Source of the DNA: Nitrospira sp.
GTDB taxonomy: Bacteria > Nitrospirota > Nitrospiria > Nitrospirales > UBA8639
Reading direction: 5' to 3'
Length of the DNA: 64,000 nt
Assembly: GCA_011523385.1 (NCBI GenBank)
Contig: WTGX01000019.1
Location: 1-64,000, forward strand
Positions 40,599-50,048 of this stretch are shown here, one piece after another. The position numbers and the translations under genes are program-made. Numbering within the stretch: the stretch's first letter is position 1; each line of letters opens with the position of its first letter. The notes under the pieces are model-generated. The model made no database searches. It saw only the letters and a list, made by a program, of their open reading frames with translations, and was not told the origin of the DNA.

Positions 40599-40892
40599 CT
40601 AGATCGTCGCGCTGCTGAACAGGTTATTGATCAACGTGGGACCAAGTGTCCCGAAGACGGCGAGCACGACACCCATCAAGGCCGGAATGGGTTTGCCGGT
40701 GGCGGCCCCGACGCCGAGGCCCATGAGGCCGCCGACGATGGCAATGGCGCGGCCGAGATACCCGGTGGCGGCTTCATAGAAGAAGTCATACAGGTCTTCA
40801 AAGTCGCCCCCCGTCGTAGCCGCAACGGCGGTGGCAGGGATGAGGAAAAAGAACAGAAAAATGAAAAAATAGTAAAGGTGGATGGCTTTCAT
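40599..40892 (-). CDS. TraA-like pilin precursor
   Basis: Signal peptide MKAIHLYYFFIFLFFFLIPATAVAA followed by two hydrophobic segments; adjacent to traL. Confidence 0.72.
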   Translation of the reverse strand: MKAIHLYYFFIFLFFFLIPATAVAATTGGDFEDLYDFFYEAATGYLGRAIAIVGGLMGLGVGAATGKPIPALMGVVLAVFGTLGPTLINNLFSSATI

Positions 40893-40896
40893 GGCA

Positions 40897-41877
40897 TTAC
40901 TCCTTGATGAAAGGTGGCGATTGAAGCCGAAACCGTTCGAGGGTGTGATAGATTTCAACGCGCCGATTCTGTTGCTGTCCGGTGGGGGTGTTCCCCTCAG
41001 TTTTGTCACAGCATGACCCCCGCCCTCCGGCGAAGAGCTTGCCCGGGTCGTGTCCGGTTTGTGCAAAGAAGGCTTTGACGACCCGCGCTCGCTTGTAGGA
41101 CAAGCGTGCATTGGCATTGTCGTCACCAGCACGGTCGGAGTACCCAACAAACAGGAGCCGTTTGTCGCGGACTAAAGGGAGAAGATCGATTAAAACGATC
41201 TTCTCTGAGGGCAGGAGTTCGGTACTGTTTGAGGAGAAATAAACGGACGCCAGGAGCTTGACCCTAAGCTTCCGTTTTGGAACTGAACGATCTAAATCTT
41301 GGGCAGAGTTTTGAGAAGGTAAATCTTGGAGGTCGGATGGCGCCTTGGTCTGGTCAGGGGTAGAAGGCTCGGCTTGAGAACTGTCATCTGGAGCGTCTTG
41401 TGAATTTACGGCGGCTCTATCGCGGTCATCGGCAGGGGTCTCTTTTTTAGATGACTTGCCGGCAGCCGGCTGGGGATGGTCAGGCAGCGGATGCCGAGAT
41501 TCAGGCTCTGACAGATTGGCGAGAAGGGACCCGAATGTCGATGTAATTTCCTGGAGCCGGATCGCAATGTTTTCATGTTCTGCCAGGTGTGTCTCCGTCT
41601 CTAGTGGGTCATGATGAGTCGTGAGTGGTGACATTGAAGTTCCGCCAGAAGGAGCGACGGGTGCCCGGGAAGCTGGCGTGAGAGGCGTTTTTGGAGAAGT
41701 GATGATGCAGGGGTAAAGATGACTGTTTGTGCGGCACAACACTTGTTGATTGTGAGCGAGGGACGGCGTTTGATGCGAATTGTCCTGTAGTGTGCCGGAA
41801 CCCGGCGTGAGAGGAATGAGAGGCGCTGAACACCCGGACAACCCGAAAACAGCGGCGATGGTGAGGATTATGAACAT
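40897..41877 (-). CDS. OmpA-domain lipoprotein at head of tra operon
   Basis: Lipobox LSGC; C-terminal VYFSSNSTEL...VGYSDRAGDDNANARLSYKRARVVKAFF...QQNRRVEIY. Confidence 0.88.
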   Translation of the reverse strand: MFIILTIAAVFGLSGCSAPLIPLTPGSGTLQDNSHQTPSLAHNQQVLCRTNSHLYPCIITSPKTPLTPASRAPVAPSGGTSMSPLTTHHDPLETETHLAEHENIAIRLQEITSTFGSLLANLSEPESRHPLPDHPQPAAGKSSKKETPADDRDRAAVNSQDAPDDSSQAEPSTPDQTKAPSDLQDLPSQNSAQDLDRSVPKRKLRVKLLASVYFSSNSTELLPSEKIVLIDLLPLVRDKRLLFVGYSDRAGDDNANARLSYKRARVVKAFFAQTGHDPGKLFAGGRGSCCDKTEGNTPTGQQQNRRVEIYHTLERFRLQSPPFIKE

Positions 41878-41926
41878 GACAGGCGTATGAAAAATATTAG
41901 ACCTAACAGTATATTATCGTGCGTAC

Positions 41927-41954
41927 ATAATACGAAAATGTAAAACAATGTCAA
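41927..41954 (-). promoter_or_regulatory. Sigma70 promoter of the tra operon
   Basis: Minus strand TTGACA-N16-TATTAT, with TATTAT-N9-ATAATA inverted repeat (41912-41932). Confidence 0.6.
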
Positions 41955-42207
41955 GAATTTATTGTGCCGGGAGTAACGGGTTGAGAGCCAAGTTCTGACC
42001 TTCGGGCCTTTCCGCTTTTTCTCCTTCTGTCATCCTCGACATCCTTAATCGAGGATCCAGTGTCTTCACAGATTTACCTGCGCCACCCCTGCCTGCTCGG
42101 AAGCACGGCTTCGTGTCGTTGTAGAAATTTGACGCATATTGAGTTTTTCGTCCTAAATCTCTACATAATGTGTAAAATTGTCCAGTCACAATGCATGCAG
42201 GTGGCCT

Positions 42208-43578
42208 ATGGCAGTACATACCAATTTCATTCTGATTGTTGATGACGACCAGGAAATGCGGGATCTTCTCAAAGATATATTGGAAGATCACGGTTATAAG
42301 GTCGCCGTCGCGCGAGAGGGTCGGGAAGCCCTTGACCATCTGGAGAGTGACGAATATCTCGTTGTCCTGACGGACCTCCGGATGAAGGGAATAGATGGAG
42401 CCGAACTCCTGCACGAGTTGGTACAACACCATCCCGCCTGTAACACCATCATGATGACGGCCTTCGGCACCGTAGAATCGGCTGTCGATGCGATGAAACA
42501 GGGCGCTTTCGACTATCTGACAAAACCCATCAAGACGGATGAACTGTTGGTGACGGTTGAGAAAGCACTCCGTGAGGCGTCTCTTCGCCGGGAAGTGGCA
42601 CACCTGCGGAGACAGGTCAATCGGGAATACGCCTTTGATCAGATTATCGGGAAAAGCAAACCCATGAGGGAGGTCTTCGCTCTCATTCGTCGTGTGGCCG
42701 ACTCCCAGGCGAATATTCTCATTACCGGCGAAAGCGGAACGGGAAAAGAGTTGGTGGCCAAATCCATTCATTTTAACAGTAGTCGCAAGGATGAGCCCTT
42801 CATTCCGGTGAATTGCGCGGCGATTCCCGAACAGCTTCTGGAAAGCGAATTGTTCGGGCACGTGAAAGGGGCCTTTACGGATGCCAGATCCGATAAACGT
42901 GGATTGTTCGAAGAGGCTCAGAAAGGCACGTTGTTTTTGGATGAGATCAGTGAAATGCCGATGCTGCTGCAGGCGAAATTATTGCGGGCCGTCCAGGAAC
43001 GGGAAATTCGCCGGGTGGGCGCGACGCAATCCATTCCCGTGAACGTCCGGATCATCGCGGCCACGAATTTGGTGTTGGCGGAGGAAGTGGAAGCCAAACG
43101 ATTTCGGGAAGATTTGTACTACCGTCTGAACGTCATTGAAATCCGGCTTCCTCCCCTGCGGGAACGCAAAGAAGACATCCCTTTGCTGTGCAACATGTTG
43201 CTTCACAAGATGGCGAGCGCAACGGGCAAGCCGTCTGCGGGAATCGCCGAATCGGCACTCGGGTTGTTGATCGATTACCATTGGCCCGGCAACGTGCGGG
43301 AGTTGGAAAACGTGATCGAGCGCGCCGTCACCTTGGCCCCCGGAGATATCGTGACCGTGGAGGCGTTGCCCGCCACGATTCGCGAGGCGAACGGAGAAGG
43401 GCGGTTGATCGAGGAAGGGATCGAACGGTCGCTTTCGATGGAAGAAGTCGAGCGTATGTACATCAAAAGAATTTTGGAGAAAACTCGAGGCAACAAACTG
43501 CAAGCAGCGCAGATCTTGAAAATCGACCGTAAGACCCTCTACAGGAAATTGGGAGAAATGGAGCAATCGGCCACCTGA
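42208..43578 (+). CDS. NtrC-family sigma54 response regulator
   Basis: Receiver FILIVDDDQEM..VVLTDLRM, AAA+ GESGTGKE, GAFTDA, Fis HTH NKLQAAQILKIDRKTLYRKL. Confidence 0.95.
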   Translation: MAVHTNFILIVDDDQEMRDLLKDILEDHGYKVAVAREGREALDHLESDEYLVVLTDLRMKGIDGAELLHELVQHHPACNTIMMTAFGTVESAVDAMKQGAFDYLTKPIKTDELLVTVEKALREASLRREVAHLRRQVNREYAFDQIIGKSKPMREVFALIRRVADSQANILITGESGTGKELVAKSIHFNSSRKDEPFIPVNCAAIPEQLLESELFGHVKGAFTDARSDKRGLFEEAQKGTLFLDEISEMPMLLQAKLLRAVQEREIRRVGATQSIPVNVRIIAATNLVLAEEVEAKRFREDLYYRLNVIEIRLPPLRERKEDIPLLCNMLLHKMASATGKPSAGIAESALGLLIDYHWPGNVRELENVIERAVTLAPGDIVTVEALPATIREANGEGRLIEEGIERSLSMEEVERMYIKRILEKTRGNKLQAAQILKIDRKTLYRKLGEMEQSAT

Positions 43579-43599
43579 GGAATCCATTTGGAGCATCGC

Positions 43600-44796
43600 A
43601 TGGCGCCTCCCCCCTCCAAAGCCCAACTTGTCAAAGAAATCGAAACCCTTCGACGCGAACTCGCCGAGCTTCGATTTCAGGCAGGCGTCCATCAGCGGAC
43701 TTCAAAAGGATTGCAGGCCATTGAGCTGCAACTGGCCGGCATCGTTCAGTCGGCCATGGATGCCATCATCACCATTAACGATGAACAACGCGTCGTGCAA
43801 TTCAACGCGGCCGCGGAAACCATGTTCGGCTGTTCAGCCCAGGACGCCATGGGGAAACTGATCGACCGGTTTCTTCCGGAGCGATTTCGGGTCGGGCATC
43901 GTCAACACGTGAAGAGTTTTGGGGAAACCCAAGTGACCGTTCGGCGGATGGGTGCCTTGGGGGCGGTATCGGGGCTGCGGTCCAATGGGGAAGAATTTCC
44001 CATCGAGGCTTCGATTTCTCAATTCAAGAAAGACAAACAACGATTTTTTACCGTGATCCTCCGGGATATCACGGAACGGAAGGGATTGGAAAGCCAACTC
44101 CGCCAGACCGAACGATTGGCTGAATTGGGCACCCTGGCCGCCGGCATGGCCCATGAAATCGGAACGCCCATGAACGTCATCCTTGGGCGAGCCGAGTACT
44201 TGATACGGAAGACTTCAGACGAATCGATCAAGAAAGGATTGACCACCATTGTGACGCAGGTCGAACGTATCACGAAAATCATGAATCAGTTGTTGAGTTT
44301 TGCCCGGCAAACACCCATTGAACGCCGTCCGCTCGCCATGTCGCTGGTGGTGCAGGATATCGCAGACGTGATTCAGGACCGTTTGGAAAAACGAGGAATC
44401 CGGTTTGAGATGGACTTGGAGCCGGACTGTCCCGACGTGTGGGCCGACCGGGACCGGATGGGACAAGTTCTTTTGAATTTAATCATCAATGCCATTCAGG
44501 CGATGTCCGGGGGAGGGATCCTTTCCCTCAGCCTTCGTTGTCGCAACGATCACGTGCGTCTATCAGTCGCCGATACGGGATGCGGTATCCCCTCCGACCA
44601 CGTTCCGAAACTCTTCACGCCATTTTTTTCCACCAAAGAAGTGGGGGAAGGGACAGGGTTGGGGCTCACGGTTGTTCACGGCATTATCGAGGAACATCAG
44701 GGCTTCATTGCGGTGGACAGCGAACCCGGTCAGGGCACGACCTTTCATATTGACCTGCCCGTGCATCGGTCGCATACGCCGTCCACGGCATCCTAG
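43600..44796 (+). CDS. PAS-domain sensor histidine kinase
   Basis: PAS region; MAHEIGTPMNVILGRAEYL H-box; N, G1 and G2 boxes (LLNLIINAIQAM, VADTGCGIPSD, GTGLGLTVVHGII). Confidence 0.95.
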   Translation: MAPPPSKAQLVKEIETLRRELAELRFQAGVHQRTSKGLQAIELQLAGIVQSAMDAIITINDEQRVVQFNAAAETMFGCSAQDAMGKLIDRFLPERFRVGHRQHVKSFGETQVTVRRMGALGAVSGLRSNGEEFPIEASISQFKKDKQRFFTVILRDITERKGLESQLRQTERLAELGTLAAGMAHEIGTPMNVILGRAEYLIRKTSDESIKKGLTTIVTQVERITKIMNQLLSFARQTPIERRPLAMSLVVQDIADVIQDRLEKRGIRFEMDLEPDCPDVWADRDRMGQVLLNLIINAIQAMSGGGILSLSLRCRNDHVRLSVADTGCGIPSDHVPKLFTPFFSTKEVGEGTGLGLTVVHGIIEEHQGFIAVDSEPGQGTTFHIDLPVHRSHTPSTAS

Positions 44797-44864
44797 CGGG
44801 TTGCTTCCCTTTCTTCCTGTTTACCCCCGGTTCACGGATGTCCTTTCCTGCCACACCCCGTTTT

Positions 44865-44889
44865 TGTGGCTGATGCTTTTGGCCACAAG
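44865..44889. promoter_or_regulatory. Candidate enhancer-binding site upstream of the multicopper oxidase
   Basis: TTGTGGC-N11-GCCACAA, perfect 7-bp arms, about 75-95 bp upstream of the -24 element. Confidence 0.5.
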
Positions 44890-44961
44890 TGCGATCCCAT
44901 TCACTCAGCCGGTTCCCTTTACATTCAGCGGGTTACATAAAGTGCCTCGAAAAATATCTTG

Positions 44962-44978
44962 AGGCATCATCCTTGCAA
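44962..44978 (+). promoter_or_regulatory. Sigma54 promoter of the multicopper oxidase gene
   Basis: AGGCATCATCCTTGCAA, GG-N10-GC. Confidence 0.75.
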
Positions 44979-44989
44979 TTCATTCCCGT

Positions 44990-45019
44990 GTAGGGGTGAA
45001 CCTCTGTGTTCGCCCTAAC
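44990..45019. repeat. Dispersed palindromic repeat in the multicopper oxidase leader
   Basis: GTAGGGGTGAACCTCTGTGTTCGCCCTAAC; same pattern near 12-38, 2952-2980 and 56225-56310. Confidence 0.6.
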
Positions 45020-45085
45020 CGTCACACCTGTATCCGACTGTAAAGAAATGCTGTTTTTATTCACCTCGTTGTGTAAGGAGACCGA

Positions 45086-48000
45086 ATGATGTGTTACACG
45101 ACACGTTTCATATTCACGGCAACGGCGGCCTTGGCGATTTGGGGAGGAGCCATGCTATTCGGCTTGAACGCGTCGGCCGGTGCGGAGGCGCCTCCTGCTG
45201 TTCATCAGGTATCCATGTCGTCCCAGTCACCGGGATGGGCTGAACGGCTCAAAGGCCAAACCATCATGGAAAACGCAGTGGAAGGACGCGCTGAGCGTGC
45301 AGCCCTGGTTGAGTTGCAACATCAGCGTTTGATGCGGCAGATGCAAAAAGACATGCAGCATAAGGGCGACGCGTCAGGCGCCTTCAATACCATGTCGATG
45401 ATGCACCAGTACGGGGCCGGACCGGCCAACGGGTTACTGGCCTCCAATTCCGACGTCGAGCCGGTTTCGATGAAGGGAGGATTGTGCCCCAAAACCGCAC
45501 CGGTGAGGCACTATGACGTCTCCGCCGTCAACGTGGAGATCACCTTGAATCAATGGTTGGATTTCTATCCCGGGTATATGTATGCCCTGACCGAAGACAT
45601 TCCCGACATTCGTGAAGAAGAAGCGAAGAACGCGGCGGCTCGGGAGGAAGAAGGCCATCATGATCCCGGTGGCGTGAAAAACGGGATCCAGGATCAATGG
45701 ATTCAGCCCTTAGTGATTCGTGGCAACCAGGGCGATTGCGTGAAAATCACGCTTCGGAACGCGTTGGAATTCGGCGAGGAGGTCAGCCTCCACATCAACG
45801 GGTCCGATATGGTCATGAGTAAAACCGGGCAACCGGCGACCACGACGAATCCGGATTCGGTGGCGGGCGGTCCTTCTGAAGATTGTGAAAAGGATTGCGT
45901 CGGCGAGGCCATCGAGATGGAATGGTACATCCATCCGGACACCCAGGAGGGAGGGCGGCAATTCCATACCTATAGTAATGACCGGGAACTGACGGTCATG
46001 GGATTGTTCGGGGTGTTTGTCGTCGAGCCGCGCGGGTCGGAGTACTATGATCCGTTGGGAACGGGTCCTGCCACGAAAGACCGAAGCGGCTGGCAGACGA
46101 TGATCAGGAACGGCACGGGTCCGGATTTTCGCGAGTTCGTGTTGATTTATCATGAGGTGGGTGATGAAGCGTTTCGTCCGGTGAACAAGCACGGCGACTT
46201 CCTGCCTCAACGCGATCCGCTGACGGACGCCTACCGTCCGGGAGCACGTGCCTTGAACTATCGTAGCGAACCGTTCGGCATCAACAACATGCACGTGCAA
46301 CACGAATATTTCGGGTTTGAAGATGAATCCATGGCGTACAGCTCCTATACGTTCGGTGATGCGGCACCGACGATTCCGCGCAGCTATTTGGGGGATCCCG
46401 CGAAGTTCCGCGTCGTGCACGGCGGATCGGAAGTGTTCCATTCCCACCATCCGCATGGTGGAGCCATTCGTTGGCAGCGCAGTCCGCGGGCCACGCAAAT
46501 GCCCGTGTGGAGTACCGGTCAGAACGGGCCCGTGAAATATCCGGTGGTTCGCACCAAATCGGATCGAGTGGACGTGGAAGTGATCGGACCGTCAGAGGCC
46601 CTGGATCTGGAAACGGAATGTGGGTCCGGGTTGTGTCAATGGCTGGCGGGGGACTTCCTGTTCCACTGCCACGTCGCCCATCACTACGTCGCGGGGATGT
46701 GGGGGTATTGGAGAGTCTACAACACCCTGCAGGTTCCCGGGATCCAGAATGACGTGATGGCGCCGTTGCGGGAATTGCCGGACCGGGTCGGACGCATCAA
46801 CAGGCCCGTGACGTCGGATCAATTGGCCGGAACGACCGTGAATTGGTTCGGCAGTCAATTCAAGATCGTGGAGAGCGGCAAGACCAATTGGAAAGCCGCC
46901 CCTCCGGTGGTCACGCTGAAAGACTGGGTGTCCATGCAGCTCAGCAACCAAGGCAAACCGGGCCATCAGGACGACGAGCTCGGTCAGCTCAAGGCCTATG
47001 ATGCCACGGTTGTCGATTGGGTGTGGGATGGAAATCGCGCGATGAGTGAAAAGGAACCCTCCATCGGCGACAACCCGAAATATCAGCCCGAATGGCAAGG
47101 CTATGAACCCGGAAAACGTCGTTCCATCTGGTTCGAACCGGCCACCGGGAAAGTGGCGTGGCCCTGGTTGACGCCGCATTTTGGAAAACGCGCGCCGTTT
47201 TCCAACGATCATAATCCGGCCCCATGGCTGGAGATGATTCGACTCAATGACGACGGAACCCGGTCGGTGGGACCGGCCAAGCCGGGAGAAAACGGGAACT
47301 GGAGCCTGTGTCCGGACCGGGCGGGTTCTCAGGATTACAATATTCATTTCATCAAGCTGCCCATTGAATTGTCCGCGGCGCAGGGCAAGGAGCCGGCCAT
47401 CGTCGATCCCAACGGGTTGCTCTACGTGGTCCATGAAGAAGAAGCGGACGTTCGAGCCGACAACGACAAGAAATTTCCGCTGGTCGTTCGAGCGAACGTG
47501 TACGATTGTATCGATTGGACGCTGACCAGCGAGTGGTTGGATGACGACATTACCAATTTCCAATCCTCCAAGATCAACACGCATTTCCATTTTTTCCAGT
47601 TTGACAATCAAGCCTCCGACGGCGTGATTTCCGGCATGTCGTACGAGCAGTCGATGCGACCTTTTACGCAGTTTACGAAAGACACCGAGAAAGGGTTGCC
47701 GGTGCCCATGAACGCCAAAGTCACTAAGGCGGCGAAGATCGGAGACAAAACCATCCACGTGACGAATGCCCAGCAGTATCACGTGGGCATTCCCATTCTG
47801 GTGGGAGCGGATAACGTGGAGGGGAAGGAAGTGCTGCGGATCGCCGCAATCGGCGACAAGACCCTCACGTTCGACGCACCGCTGGAACATGCGCACCCGG
47901 CCGGCGACATCGTCACGGTGGAATACGTCCGGCAACGGTTCTGGGTGGATGCGGACGTGGGCAGCGTCTTTTGGCACGACCACGCCTTTGGGGGCACGAC

Positions 48001-49993
48001 CTGGCCGCACGGTGCCGTGGGCACGATGATTGCCGAGCCATTCAACTCTACGTGGCATGATCCCAAAACGGGTAAACGGATCAGGACCGGCCCGGTGGCG
48101 GATATTCATGCGACGGAACGGGTCGGTCATGACGTCGCCGGCAGTTTCCGTGAATTGATGGTGCACATCATGGATACCGTCCCGCATACGGTGAACGTGG
48201 TCACGGCCGGGAATCCTCCCGGACAACCGGTGGAAGTCGCGTTGGAAGCGGGACGGACGGTGTCGTTCCAGATGCCGCCCAACGAGACGATCAAAATGAC
48301 CCCCATGCCCTTCCTCAACGGAGGGACTCATACCACGGGGGGCGCTCTGAATTTCCGGGCCGAGCCGTTTGCCCAGCGTTTGGCAAACGACCCGGATCCG
48401 TCAAAGATATTCAGCAGTCGCGTGCACGGTGATCCGAGTACGGCGATGCTGCGCGCGTATTTGGGCGACGCCATCGTGTTCCGGTTGCTGGACGTCACGA
48501 TGAATGAGAGCAACGTGTTTACGATCTCCGGGCATACGTTCTGGTCGGAACGGTACGCGGAGGAAGCCAATCGAAAGCATGCCCTGCACGTCGGCATCGC
48601 CGAGCGGTATGACCTGGTGATTGCCGAAGCCGGCGGACCTCGCCATCGACCGGGCGATTACATGTTCTTCAATGGTCGGAATTCCAAGTTCTCGGAAGGG
48701 GCGTGGGGTCTCATCAGAGTGTTGGACGCCCCGGTCTCCGATCTTCAACCGCTGCCCAACAAGGCGTACGGCAGGGAAGGCATCCCGGAACCGCTTCCGG
48801 TGTGTCCACCGGATGCGCCGGTGAAGCAGTTTAACGTGGTGGCGATGGATCATCCGGACATGAGCTTCAATTCCAATGCGCCGGAGGCCATTGAAGTCGA
48901 CTTTGAACGAAAGATCAAACTGCGCAATCCGGAAGCCAAGATTTACGTGCTTGAGGATGACGTCAAGACGGTGTCCGGGGATGCGCAACCCATGCCGCTG
49001 ACCCTTCGGGCCAACGTGGGGGACTGCCTCAAGGTCAAGCTCACGAATAAGCTCAAGGAGGGACGGGCGTCGTTCTCAGCCTTTGGGTTGGCGTTCGATC
49101 CAAAGGATTCCCAGGGGGTCAATCTCGGCAACAACACCGGAGATCAAACCGTGGCTCCCGGGAAGTCTCGCACCTACACCTACTATGCCGATCCTTTTAA
49201 CGGCGAGGGCCAAACGCTGGTGTGGGACTGGGGGAACGTGACCACGAATCCTCGGAACGGGTTGTTCGGCGGGGTCATTGTCGGCCCCAAAGGCTCGACG
49301 TACCGCGATCCCAAGACCGGGGAAGACATTTCCCTGAAAAACGGCTGGAGGGCGGACGTCATCGTTGATCGCACCATTCCGGGGAACGAAGGGCGCGACA
49401 ACTATCGTGACGTGGCGTTGTATTTCCAGGATGAAGACAACATCATCGGGACCAGCTTCATGCCGTACGTACAGAACGTGGCCGGGTTGACGGGAGTGAA
49501 CTACCGGGCGGAGCCGTACCTGTATCGTGAAGAAGCAGGGTGCTCGCTCGGTCGCATGTTCCAACCCTGTGAAGTCGATAATCCGCAAGATCCCGTCACG
49601 CCGATTATCGAGGCGCATGCGGGCGATCAAGTTCGCATCCACGTGTTCGGTGCCAGCAGCGAACAGAACGGCATGTTCACGGTGGAAAAACACGAATGGC
49701 CCATCGAGCCCTTCCTTCCCGGAGCGGATATGATCAGCACCGTGGAATTCGCCGGTTCGGAAGGCTTGGATGTATTCCTGCCGTCGGCCGGAGGAAAATG
49801 GTCGTTGGCCGGGGATTATGTGTGGAGCAACGGCCGGCTTCCCTATTCGCAATCAGGTCAATGGGGGTACCTCAGGGTGCTCCCTGCCAATGATCAGCGG
49901 ATTCTGCCGCTCGGAGGCGGGTCGTCCAGCCTGCGGCAAGTAGAGGTTGATTCCCCCGAAAGCCTCAAAGCCACACCGGCGTCCTTCAAGTAA
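45086..49993 (+). CDS. Very large multi-cupredoxin multicopper oxidase
   Basis: 1635 aa; signal peptide; HSHHPHGG, FLFHCHVAHHYVAGMW, NTHFHFFQF, FWHDHAFGGTTWPHGAVG copper motifs; repeated cupredoxin-like units. Confidence 0.9.
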   Translation: MMCYTTRFIFTATAALAIWGGAMLFGLNASAGAEAPPAVHQVSMSSQSPGWAERLKGQTIMENAVEGRAERAALVELQHQRLMRQMQKDMQHKGDASGAFNTMSMMHQYGAGPANGLLASNSDVEPVSMKGGLCPKTAPVRHYDVSAVNVEITLNQWLDFYPGYMYALTEDIPDIREEEAKNAAAREEEGHHDPGGVKNGIQDQWIQPLVIRGNQGDCVKITLRNALEFGEEVSLHINGSDMVMSKTGQPATTTNPDSVAGGPSEDCEKDCVGEAIEMEWYIHPDTQEGGRQFHTYSNDRELTVMGLFGVFVVEPRGSEYYDPLGTGPATKDRSGWQTMIRNGTGPDFREFVLIYHEVGDEAFRPVNKHGDFLPQRDPLTDAYRPGARALNYRSEPFGINNMHVQHEYFGFEDESMAYSSYTFGDAAPTIPRSYLGDPAKFRVVHGGSEVFHSHHPHGGAIRWQRSPRATQMPVWSTGQNGPVKYPVVRTKSDRVDVEVIGPSEALDLETECGSGLCQWLAGDFLFHCHVAHHYVAGMWGYWRVYNTLQVPGIQNDVMAPLRELPDRVGRINRPVTSDQLAGTTVNWFGSQFKIVESGKTNWKAAPPVVTLKDWVSMQLSNQGKPGHQDDELGQLKAYDATVVDWVWDGNRAMSEKEPSIGDNPKYQPEWQGYEPGKRRSIWFEPATGKVAWPWLTPHFGKRAPFSNDHNPAPWLEMIRLNDDGTRSVGPAKPGENGNWSLCPDRAGSQDYNIHFIKLPIELSAAQGKEPAIVDPNGLLYVVHEEEADVRADNDKKFPLVVRANVYDCIDWTLTSEWLDDDITNFQSSKINTHFHFFQFDNQASDGVISGMSYEQSMRPFTQFTKDTEKGLPVPMNAKVTKAAKIGDKTIHVTNAQQYHVGIPILVGADNVEGKEVLRIAAIGDKTLTFDAPLEHAHPAGDIVTVEYVRQRFWVDADVGSVFWHDHAFGGTTWPHGAVGTMIAEPFNSTWHDPKTGKRIRTGPVADIHATERVGHDVAGSFRELMVHIMDTVPHTVNVVTAGNPPGQPVEVALEAGRTVSFQMPPNETIKMTPMPFLNGGTHTTGGALNFRAEPFAQRLANDPDPSKIFSSRVHGDPSTAMLRAYLGDAIVFRLLDVTMNESNVFTISGHTFWSERYAEEANRKHALHVGIAERYDLVIAEAGGPRHRPGDYMFFNGRNSKFSEGAWGLIRVLDAPVSDLQPLPNKAYGREGIPEPLPVCPPDAPVKQFNVVAMDHPDMSFNSNAPEAIEVDFERKIKLRNPEAKIYVLEDDVKTVSGDAQPMPLTLRANVGDCLKVKLTNKLKEGRASFSAFGLAFDPKDSQGVNLGNNTGDQTVAPGKSRTYTYYADPFNGEGQTLVWDWGNVTTNPRNGLFGGVIVGPKGSTYRDPKTGEDISLKNGWRADVIVDRTIPGNEGRDNYRDVALYFQDEDNIIGTSFMPYVQNVAGLTGVNYRAEPYLYREEAGCSLGRMFQPCEVDNPQDPVTPIIEAHAGDQVRIHVFGASSEQNGMFTVEKHEWPIEPFLPGADMISTVEFAGSEGLDVFLPSAGGKWSLAGDYVWSNGRLPYSQSGQWGYLRVLPANDQRILPLGGGSSSLRQVEVDSPESLKATPASFK

Positions 49994-50015
49994 CGGAGGG
50001 CGGATCAATAGGAAA

Positions 50016-50048
50016 GGGGGGAGCCGGACCGGCTCCCCCCTTTTTTTT
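50016..50048 (+). terminator. Strong intrinsic terminator after the multicopper oxidase gene
   Basis: GGGGGGAGCCGGACCGGCTCCCCCC followed by TTTTTTTT. Confidence 0.93.

Noticed and set aside
41959-42861. 300-aa minus-strand ORF
   Set aside because: Antisense to the clearly coding NtrC-type regulator; no domain motifs.
46592-48331. 579-aa minus-strand ORF
   Set aside because: Entirely antisense to the multicopper oxidase; His/Arg-rich composition of a shadow ORF, no recognisable domain.
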